64,000 bases of DNA, taken from NCBI GenBank assembly GCA_035048485.1, contig CM068585.1, positions 54,059,910 through 54,123,909 on the forward strand. Reading direction: 5' to 3'. This document shows positions 51,301 through 63,300 of this stretch, piece by piece. Position 1 is the stretch's first letter. The number at the start of each line of letters is the position of its first letter. The DNA comes from Pteria penguin (Eukaryota > Mollusca > Bivalvia > Pterioida > Pteriidae). The notes beneath the pieces are model-generated. The model saw only the letters and a list, made by a program, of their open reading frames with translations, was not told where the DNA came from and did not search any database. The position numbers were made by a program, and so were the translations under genes.

Positions 51301-54300
51301 TTTAAATATCTATTTCTGTAATGTTGCTTGTTATACTGGAACATAATCAGGGCCGCACGTAATTGCCATTCTGACTGGCTAATGTAAATCAACAGCATTG
51401 AAAGTTTGAATTGTCAGTTTCAATACAACACAAGAAACCGTCAACGACAGTATGACCGGATTGCAAAGGCTTAATGCAAAAAGTTGACAACAGACGGACG
51501 GACAGTCAGACGGATAGACGGACGGTTTTCGCCAATTCATAGACCGGAATTGCTTTGCAATCCGGTCAAAAATGTTGTTCTAGGATAAAATCTTGTTTAT
51601 TTAATCATACAATGCCATGAAATTAAACTGTAAGTAAAAACCTGATGCAAAAACACTTCACAGATTATATTTTGTTTGTGCACATTTTTTGTTTTTTGTT
51701 TTTTTATTTTCAATGAATAATGTTACCAGATTAAAGACTGATGCTGTGATAAATATAATTATATTCTTTGACTTTTTACTTCTTAGGTCATCATTATGCA
51801 GACCATGGCTGTAATGGATTATGAGAAACTTTATACAATTGTTATTTCTATTTGTGAACACAACTAAAGCATTGTGCACCTTAATAGTCCTCCGAAGGGA
51901 AGTGTCATAAAACAAAGAACAATTAACTCAGTATTCACAATATTTCGGTCTCCTGACTTTCTTCTAGTGAATTTTATTGGTATTGGTGGCTTAAGCTATG
52001 TAATATCCATTATATTTCATAACGAATACCGATATATGAAAAATTACAATTAACAAAGAATTACGTCATAGCGTATACACGTATAACATTTAGCGCGTTT
52101 CCGCTAAAATAACATATTCAATATATAGCGTTATTACAAATATAACTATAAGACATTTAAGATAATAACTATATAATATATATATTAATTAATAAAGATG
52201 TTATATATGAGGAGTCAGAGAGGGTGAGAGGACAGAGGAGGTAAAAAAGAGGAGGGGTTGGGGGTGGGGGAGCGGGAAAGGGAAATTATGTAGTAGGGGG
52301 TGGGGGTCTTACACTGATTTTAAAATGACAAAAATAATCACATAGGATGTTCTCAAATAAGTGGGAGGGAGGAGGTAGGGTGGAGGGAGTGTAACATTAA
52401 GATAATATATGTAAAACAAGATCATAACTGTAAAATACATATAATAATTAACAAGGATATAACACATAAAGTATCAACCCTTAACTAAAATGACAAACAG
52501 TGCATGGTACTCTTACCTCTGCTTTCAACGGCATGAAGACATTTTCTTATAAACACAAATCCTACATCGTCTAACGAGGCTGAAATAAATTATGCACAGC
52601 GATATGATGTACCTTAGATCTGAGATCGTTCTAGTCAGGAGTGAGAAATCTCCCATATTTCTGTAACAATATCAGTCAAATTCACAAAGATCTGATTTTA
52701 TGGAAATAATGAAGGGTAAATATGTATGTGAACATTGTTCACTCGGTCACTGATAACCCAAGCTTCAACTTATGAGGAATTCAGTTATTCACATCAAAAA
52801 TCTCAAAACAAAGGTATCATTTAATATTTAACCATGTCAAATTTATCATCAATTAAACACTTTCTTTCCAGACCTTGAAATTAAAAGACTGCATTCAGAA
52901 AATTTCCTGTTGACAGAGTATTCAGGCATTCACAGCAGGAATTTTTAAAATTCTTTCAACTGACTGAATACAGCTTAAATTTCGCTTATTAAAGTACATC
53001 AGATTGATTGATTGATAATTGTTTTACGTCACTCTACAATATATAGTGATGGCATCTGCCTGATGCATGGCATAGAATTATTACCTTTGCAATGGACCCA
53101 CCCAAAGCAGTGAGGGATCTTTTATGTGCCACGCCTACCGTAACACAGGATCTCGGTTTTTCACTGCCTCATCCGAAAGACATAACACCGGTGTGCCCAG
53201 GACGGGAATCGAAGCCGGTACCTCTAGGTCATGAGAGGAGCACCTCATCTACTAGGCCACACCAGCTTTAAAGTACATTAGAACATCTCCAAAGTACCAT
53301 TAAATAACTTGATATGAAGTAAGGACCAGTATAACTTGTTATGTACTCACAATCCTCTGAATTACTGTTTGGTTTGATGTAAACCTAAAACAAGAAATTA
53401 TACAAAATTAATTCAATATTACGGAACAAAATTACTCTTGTTGATGCCTTAATGAGAATTCAAGCTGGGAAATATTTTGCCTCCAACAAGCAGCTCCAGT
53501 TTTTCATACAAGCACTACATAGTACACCTGAAATGCACTTTCACTACAGACAGAGATCTTTGAACACTTGATGCCGGTTTAACAAATGGTGTCTTCTAGG
53601 CAAAAAATTATACAGAAGACTTCAACATCTTAATTTTACAGCAAAGATTATATGGGTTACCTTAAAATTTGATACTCTCAAACAATATGACAACGAGTTT
53701 GTTCAGATATTTTTAATAAAATTTGGGAATCTTTTCTAAGCAATTAAATGAGTCTTATTACTATACCAAGCTTTAAAAAAGAAGATGCAAAGTTTACTTA
53801 TTCTACCAATAGCCTCAAACTCTCTGTTTTTGATATTCTTTAGATTGTTGAATGGGTTATCTTATTTTAATACAAGTGTATAATGTGTATCAAAACATAT
53901 ATACATGACAGTATAACTTTAGTGCATCATCTGCATATTACGACAAATGTCTTTTCAATGATACTCTGGGCTTAAATGATGGAAATCCAAAGTGCAATAT
54001 TTGGAGAGCAAACTCAATACCCAATTAACATAAAGGAACCAAAGAACCAAACCAAGGACAGAGCTGTGCATGAAAGAGTATGCATCATACCATATTAATT
54101 AAGGACTGATTTTACTCACTGGTTCTGTGCCATCCATGGCATTCATCCACTGTTTGCGGTCCTGCTCTGATAGAGACTGGAAAGTCAGTGTGTCTTGCCT
54201 TGATAAAAATATAAAACTTCTAAGGTTTTTGTAACGACAAATACTTTTGATATCCCAATAGATTGTCTTAAACTATAATTGTTTATATTACTCAAACTTC

Positions 54301-57300
54301 AGTCACCTCTACAAAATGAATATTCATTCAAATCTATAAGCTTTACAATTATAACCCAGTATAATTGTAACTTAAATAACAAGAGCACCACAAAATGGAG
54401 CAACCCCTTATGTGACCTAGACAATTGACCTCTGACCTAGAAAACATCGGAATTCATCCTCCTAATATCATACGGCATGCGTAAGTTGAATGAATCTATT
54501 TTTATAATGTGTATTTTCTACGGTGTCTACAAGATAAGGTGGAGGGGCAAACAAAAAATTACTGATGTCTGACATACATTACTATATGTACACCCCCCCC
54601 CCCCAAAAAAAAAAAAAAAAAAAAGAAGTGTGAAAGGAAAATAAGTAATTTTACTTATTCAAGATTTGGTCTTGCTTTTATCATGAAAGTCAACTTTTTA
54701 TGATGAAGAAAAAGTAACTGTATCTCTCTCTCTGAACTTTGACTTAATTTAAAATTCATGTAACACTTTCAATTTAACACAATGTATCAACACAAAATAT
54801 CACAAATGCATCAATATACTATACTCTACGATAAAGTAAATCTTTCTGTTTTACCTATTTTCCACCGTTATATCAAAACAGAACCTCTTCTCTATCGTCT
54901 GGGAAGCTCGTCGAACACATGACTTCAGTTTTAATTCTTCTGTTGTGGGTTGACTCTGTGAAAAAAAATTCAGCAAAGAATTTCATTACCAGCTCTTCTT
55001 TTTTTAACCAGTTTGATTCAATAGTATCATAAAAATCATAATAATTATATTCATATTCTGCAGTTCAAAATGTTTGAAACACTTCTTTCAATTTCTTTTT
55101 TCAATGTCAATTGTCATACTATCATCTTGACAATGTAATATTTAATTGTCATACTATCATCTTGACAATGTAATATTTCACTGTCATATTTTCACTTTGA
55201 CATGTAATATTTAGCTGTCATACTATCACCTTGACAATGTAATATTCAGTTGTCATATTATCACATTGACAATGTAATATTTAGTTGTCATACTATCACC
55301 TGACAATGTAATATTTTGTTGTCAAACTATCACCTTGACAATGTAATATTTAATTGTCATACTATCACCTTGACAATGTAATATTTAGTTGTCATACTAT
55401 CACCTTGACAATGTAATATTTAGTTGTCATACTATCACCTTGACGATTTAATATTTAGTTGTCATACTATCAACTTGACAATGTAATATTCAATTGTTAT
55501 ACTATCACCTTGACAATAATATTTCACTGTCATACTATCACCTTGACAATATAATATTTCACTGTCATACTATCATCTTGACAATGTAATATTTAGTTGT
55601 TTTATTCTAAGCCTTTCTATCTGAAATCCGATTCAAGTACTTTAAATATTTTAAATATTTATTAATAACTACTTCTCTATTTCACATGACTGTCACCACA
55701 TACATACTACATAAACGATATTATTTTCAGGTCAAAATTCTAAGAAAAATAAGCAAGAACATATATTGACGAGATCTCTTCATTTTGTTTATACCTTTCC
55801 GCAAAGAAGTATAACAACTTACAAGTTTCCCTGTTACTTGGTTGTAAGGCATCATGTGAAACACTTTGTTCAGTTTTTGGTACCAGCAGTAATGTTTTAC
55901 CCAAGTAGTGCCCAAGGCCTCTGAAAATGAGAGCATTGATACACAAACTGACATCTCTTTGTTACTTTGCTTAGGAGGAGGCACAATGATAAAGGAGCAT
56001 TACAAATAAGTTGGGACTCGATTCCTAACGTGACATTAAAAAGATTCCTAACATGAGAAATAAACACTACATACATTGTAAAATACATATTATGTAACTA
56101 CTTACCTACGGAGCATACAAATAATCAGGTAAAAATGGAATCATGTCCGGGCAGTTAAACTTCAGTTAGGTGCAATCCTCAACCACAGCAGAGAGGGAAT
56201 ATTTACATATCTACCAAGACTTAGGACCAAAGCTTTACAATCTTATCTGAACAAGAAACCAATGAGACCAATGCGGGACTTACAACCAAGATCTCCTGAT
56301 TCTAGGCCAAATATCTCAACCAATACGACCTCTGGTTCTCAGCCTTCTCTAGCAGATGACAAAGATTAAATCCTCAAGAAAATTGAAATATGGAAATATC
56401 TTACTTGTATGATTGATCACCTCTAACAAAATTTCAGAACTTCTTTGATACAAGCTTACTTCATTTGTTCATAACATTTATACACTTACTTTTCTCCATA
56501 AGATAAAGATAGCCCTCCTTTGTGCATCCCTTGTTTGTCTGATTCAACCCATTTGGTTTCTATCAAAAAGGGAAAAAAAATTCAATCGATCTTCATTTAG
56601 GAGCTAATTCTTTTTTTTTCTCTTTTTATGGTTGTACCATTTATTGAATAATAATAAGAAATCACTTTCTCTTTAAACACCATTTAAGACTGTGATTATT
56701 CAAATGCAAAGAAGGTAATTATTAATACACGTGTACACATACCTGTGTGTCACATGCTACACACTCAGGCAGAAATACATGTGTGTTTATAGAACTACAA
56801 GTAATTAACTTATTTAGGCTATATGAATACCATGCATAATATGACTGACTGAATTAGAATGTTACATGCTTGAATTTTTAATACAATTGTAGAATTTTAA
56901 AATAATGGTGGTTTCCATTACATATTTTCTTATATGTGACAAAAAAATATTTTTTACACAAAATTCAAAATATAAAACCTGAAAAAATAATAGGGATAAA
57001 AAAAATTAATAAAAATCTTTGCAGTATCCAGTCCAAGGGACACTGAGGATTATTTATTAAGGCAAACCCTTAATAAATAAAAATTACCTTCAGTTGTACA
57101 TTCTGATATTTCAAATACTGTTAGAACTACCATCTGAATTCAAACTAATAGTCTCCTATATTTAAGTTATAACTGAGTATGACTAACTACACATGTATTT
57201 ATGTTAGAACAGACACTGGAATTGGAATGGGTGTCAATCTATCACCAGTATTTAATATAAAATGCAAGTGCACAGGTCTCAAGAAACAGATATATCCCCT

Positions 57301-60300
57301 GCAAAGATAGTTCAGGCTTCCAATAAGATGGACATGATTTTGAAAAAAATGAAAACATGTAGAAAAAAATACTGACAAAAGGGAAAGGGGGGGGGGGGGG
57401 GTTAACACTAACATCTGCTGGTTTCTTACTTCTTTCACAAAACCCAACACATTTTGACATATATTTTCCAAATGAAACAAACTGATATCAGTTTTAAAAC
57501 TGAAGAAAATCATGTCTGATAATAACCAGCATCTGACGAAATATCACCATTTCAAACGTCAAGTTTCTGTACGTATCACCAGTTCTAATTTCCTCTGACC
57601 TTTAGTACGACTACAAAATGATACACCAAAAATTTTCAAATTCAAATAAATTTGATTGAAAACCCCTTTTTAGAAGTGTCGCGACAGACATAATTAACTT
57701 TGTATAAACCAAGTACTTGAGACATCACAATGTACTTTCCCGTGGTAGAGGAGAAAGCTTGGTTAGGATTAGTCATCCCAGTGATACCAAACACCCAAAC
57801 TAGATAAAATGTAACCAAGATCAAAGTGAAAAAAATCCCAAAATGTGAAAAAGACAGCAAATCACTCTGTGAATGAAATCAAACTATTGTATGCTGGTAC
57901 AAATAAAAAATTTTGTCAAATGAATATAATATTATGATGCATCATAAAATATGGTTCATGTTCCATTTTTTTATCAGAAAATAGTTTTTCCACTTTCAAT
58001 TTTATTTTCAAATATAATCTAAAGCAAGCTTCAGAAAAAAAAAAAACATGTTATAGATATATGCTGTAGATATATGCCATGAAAATTGTTGAGTATGAAT
58101 CTTAGGTTTGAAAATGCTTATATTTATTAAATGTAATTGTAGTGAAGATAAACAAAAATTAATTTACAAAAGCTATGTCAGTAAACTGCATAAGAAGCAT
58201 GTATTGTAAATTTGACAAAACACCTTCTAAACTTTAGCACATCCAAATATTTCAGGACTAAATGAATGAATAAAGAATCAATATGCTTGATTTCTGTTTT
58301 ATGTCACACAAAGATAGTCCCACTCATACTGTGATGGAATCTGCCTGATGCATTGCACAGAAATACAGATCTATGCATCTGACCCACACAAAGCAGTGAG
58401 GGATCTTTAGTGTGTCTTCTCTTCAATCAATGACACTGAAACTCAAGTTTTTCTCATCCGAAAGACAGGAGACTGATGAGCTACAAGTGGGACTCGAACC
58501 ACAAACCAATCAGTCATGAGTCAAGCACCTTTAGTTAGTGATACAGCTGTGCCAGCTCTGATGAAGAATTAATCTATTATTATCGTTTCACTTCACTCCA
58601 CAATTATTTCACATATATGGTGATGGTACCTGCATAATGCAATGCATAGAAATTTATACCTTTGCAACACACCCACCCGAAGAAGTAAGGATCTTCTAGT
58701 GCCACGTCTACTGTGACACAAGCCTCAATAATTACTGTTTCATCCAAAAGTCTGAGAACAACGGAATACCAACAAGGGGGAGTCAAACCCCTGACCTTTC
58801 AGTCAAGAGCCAAGCACCTAATCCACTGAGCTACACTGGACTGACGAAGAACTGAAGATACAAGACTGATCAAAATTAGATAGAGAGGCAAATGGATGGA
58901 TGGAATTGGATGGATAGATGGGTGGATTAATGGGTGGATAAATGGATGGGTGGGTAAATGGATGGATGAAAGGATGGATGGGTCGATGACTAAAATGATG
59001 ACTGAATGGATGGATGGATAGACAGATGGATGGGTGAATAAATGGATGGATGGATGGACTGATGACTAAAAATATGACTGAATGGATGATGGATAGATAG
59101 AATGACAACGACGATTGGATGAATAGATGGATGGATGATGGATTGTTGGGTAGGTGGATAAATGGATGGATAAATGGCTGGACTGATGACTAAAAATATG
59201 TCTGAATGGACGGATGGATAAATGGAGGGATGGATCAATGGGTGGATAAATCGATGGATGGATGACTGAAAGGAAAACTGGATAGAATAGATGGACGTAA
59301 GAGCAGACAGATGGATGGACAGACACAGGAACAAATAAAAGTATTTATACAACCGATTATGCAACTGATGTATAATTAATCACTATATGTAAGTGTGTAG
59401 GTAAAAAGTAAATTTACTTTCAATGAATAAGTGTAAATTTTTAAATAAATTTATATTCAAGATTGAGCTAAGACTCTTTCCACACTATTTTGTTTGATTT
59501 CATTCCTCATTAATGATTTAATTTAAATACCATGTCATATGCAAGTTCCTGCAACGAAGCAGTACTAAATTATTATTATTTGTTAGTAAAATGAAGGAAA
59601 AACATAATAAACAAGGTGTTGTTAAAATCAATCTATACGTCAAACAGTATCAATCAATCTTTAAATGTTAATAAAATTAATCATTTTGACAAAAATGTAT
59701 GAAGAAAATACATGTTTAAGCAAAACTTATATTTTCAATTATTTTAATTCTTCACTTTTACAATAACTCAACAGCATAAAATATGTCTCTCTTCACAAAT
59801 CAATAACAACTGCAATTCTTTTGACTTCTTTACTCACAAATAACTTGTTTTTAATTTTAAAAATTTTCTTCCTATACCTTAAAACTTGAAAGTTCTATGG
59901 ATTTCGATAGAACTTCAAAACCTTAACATTTACCTATGTGGATACGACAAAAGATGACCATATTTTATTTAATCAATATCATACAACAATACACCATCAA
60001 CACACCCACAATGCATATACCAGGCATCATATTTTGAGAAAGCACTATGAACAGAGCATGAGAACTATATAAAATAATTCAATGTCTACATACCCTGTTA
60101 TCCAACATCTTAAACATAAGAGATTCCGTGTATTCCCTTGTGCTCTCATAGCTTTCCCTTGTCTGAAAATGCACATCATAAAAATTGTCCTTAATTTCAT
60201 TATTTTACGAACGCCTGTTTTATCTCGCACGAAAACGACTATTTCACTCATATGGTGACAACATCTGCCCAGCCAAAATTTTTACGTCTGAAGTGGTGAG

Positions 60301-63300
60301 ATATACTTTGCATTATACAGTTTGTACTACAAAAATTTACAAATAAACAAAGCCACTCATGTGAAGTATTCAAGACAGTGCCACCGTTATCTTGATCTTT
60401 CTTCTTGCGGAACTTGACCAAATCTTTACCAATCTGTCTATTTCACCTATCTGGTGCCACCCAGTGGTACCAAGTGAGGACACCACAACTCATGTACCAT
60501 TGAAAGAGATAGTACTGACCTTCAGAGGGCAGTACATCAACTGACATTCCGACTGCCATTGCTGGGTCAAAGAATGAGGAACAGAAATTACAAATTACGC
60601 CCAATTCCTTTTGCAGATAGTTAATTTGTTGGATTTCAACTAGAGAGAGTTTACCTCGACTTTCACTTCTAGAGTAAAACCCTCATTCCCTTTAACCGCC
60701 TCTTATCTATTCATTGCTCTGTAAAACAACAATCTGGGCCAATTCAAAACTTATGTTTTTTTTAATCAAACACAATTTACATATAAAGTTCATTTATACT
60801 GCATATTAAGTAGTCCTACCTTTTGTAAAGTTTTTTGAAGCTGTAATGAGTGCTCTTTTAAATCATTGCTTGCATCAAAACCTGAAAAAGAAATTACTTA
60901 TACCATAAATAAAGCTGAGTCTCTGTAACACAAACTTGACAGGTCCCTGTAACATTTAGGCAAGGAGAGTTCGATTTAGGAACATATATTCAGATGTAGA
61001 AAATAGAATCGGGACTTTTCAAAAAGTTAAACTTGATGGGAAATTCAAGTTATCAGCGTTGGAGTACATGCAAGTATAACCTGTAAATCACTTGAATAAG
61101 CTTTTATCATTCATAGGCCGATAGACATAATGCTAATTCTGTTTATCATATTCAATGTCTACACATATTTTCAGTGCATCCTCAATAATGAAGTCAGTTA
61201 ATCTTCATGGTATGACATACTAGTGTTAAATGTTAACTCATCACTGAAAAAGTCAGGAAGGGCTCCGCTAAAGGGCTTTTATGGCAAACAGAGTGATTAC
61301 TTTGGTGGAGACCTAACTAGAAAAGTGACAAATTCATGAGGGGTTCAGCTGTTTGTACTTGGCCTTTGACTCTGATATCTATAAATATCCTCCTCTCATC
61401 ATTCTGAAGCCGGTGTGGCCTAGTGGATGAGGTGCTCAGCTTCTGAACTGAAGGTCCCAGGTTTGACTCCCACCGTGGGCACACCGGTGTTCTGTCTTTC
61501 AGATGAGACAATAAAAACTGTGGTCCGGGGTCAAGGTAGGCATGTTATGTGAAAGATCCCTCACTGCTTCGGGTGGGTCCATTGCAAAGGTAAAAATTTC
61601 TATGCGATGCATCAGGCAGATGCTGTCACCATATACGTGTAATAATCGTGGAGTGACGTGATTCCTGAAGAGCAACCCCTCATCCTCCCCCCACCCATAA
61701 ATGCATGGTCCTAACAATACCAGTAATTCTAATAATCCTAAATCTTAAAGTAAGTTTAGAAAATCAAAACCTGGTCTTATACTTACCTTGGTGATAGAAA
61801 GTGAATAAACTGTACATAAATGCTAAAATCTGTAAAAAAAAAATTATCATTATTTAACTTGAATAAACTGTACATAAAATTAATGACAAAATCTGTAAAA
61901 AAGAAAATAAATAAATAAAATAATATTTTCATAAGTTCACTTGGTTCCATGAGAAAACAAATTACAGCATAGTAATCAATGAAATTCATTTTGATGTCTG
62001 CCATGGTAGTTAAAAATTAAAATAAAGGGTAACCGGACAGTCACCATAATACATATTGGTGGAAACAGCCCAAGTCTATTCCTCTGCTTCTTTCCCACAA
62101 CACAAAATTCAAAGATTACAAAGTTTTCTTTGAGAACAATACTGAATTAGATAAGCAGATAAAATACGAAACCAGTTATAAGCAGGAAAATTACGGTAGG
62201 CAAGATATTTAGGAATCCAATGCATTAAGTCGAATCCACTTTCATACATTCGTGCACATTAATCAATATAACAATGTACATTATTTTTGGTCAGTGAAGC
62301 AAATTATTAGCTTATGAAAATATGACATCATTCAAGTGTAGAAAATAGGCAATATCCAGTATCCAAAACAAGTACATAGTTACTCTTTATTCTTAAATGC
62401 ATGTTAAAGTAAGTTAGATAATATAACTATCTCTCATTATGACAGATTTAATACCTCTTAAGTGGACACCAATATGGACAGAAACCCCCAAAGGTAAATA
62501 CCGCCCCCCCCCCCCCCTTGATATAAATGAGGTTACAATCAAGTGTATTAAACAGGCTTAAGATGAAAAAAAAAGAACCTACTTGTGAAATATCAAAGCC
62601 CTATCGCTGTTGATTCAAAAGATATAACCAAAATTTGAGTTTTTTAGAAGTAGGTTTAGAAGTCCAAGGTCACAAGGTCAAAAGTCATGGCATAATTTGA
62701 AAGCTCTGATCATAAGGAACTTGTGTGTGAAGTATTATGTTCATATACCCTTTAGTTGTTGAGATTTTTTTTCAACCAGAAACTTAAACGACAGAGATTT
62801 TGCTTTAACCAGAAACTTAACCAAAAAGCTGACAGGCAGATAGATGGACATTGCCAATCTATAGACTCGAATTGCTTTGCAATCCCGTCAATTACCCAAA
62901 GTTGTTCAATACATACAGTACAGTTTCTTTGTTTTGTAATTTTTGCAAAAAACACAGGGAGGCCTAATCCTGAGGTAAATATAGAAATTAGGCACAACAC
63001 TTGTTTTATACAAATGTGTGAACTAGTACAAGTAAATTTACCTGGGTAAATTTCCAACCCAATTCTTATATGCATTGTGTGATAATCCCAATGAATTTAG
63101 TGTGTGCTTTTGAACTGCACTGTATAAAATATGCACACACTTGATCATAAATCACCCTCTCCAAAACAAAGCTCAAAAAAAAATTAATATGAAAGTATAA
63201 GGAGAATGACTTACTGTTTCTACAAAATCAAACTTCTTCCGTTCTTGAACTTCTTGCAGCTTTAATACATATTTCATGGATGACTCCCGGAAGCCACGAA

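Noticed and set aside
57199..57513. 104-residue - strand open frame in a GRAF intron
   Set aside because: No domain similarity and a poly-Pro run from a G homopolymer. The GRAF exons join in phase without it.
58818..59364. Three overlapping Ser/Ile/His/Pro-rich frames
   Set aside because: Products of the GGAT minisatellite, with no splice phase that fits the GRAF gene.
62752..63075. Overlapping ~100-residue frames on both strands
   Set aside because: They lie in a dispersed repeat fragment and adjoining intron, with no domain and no coding signal.
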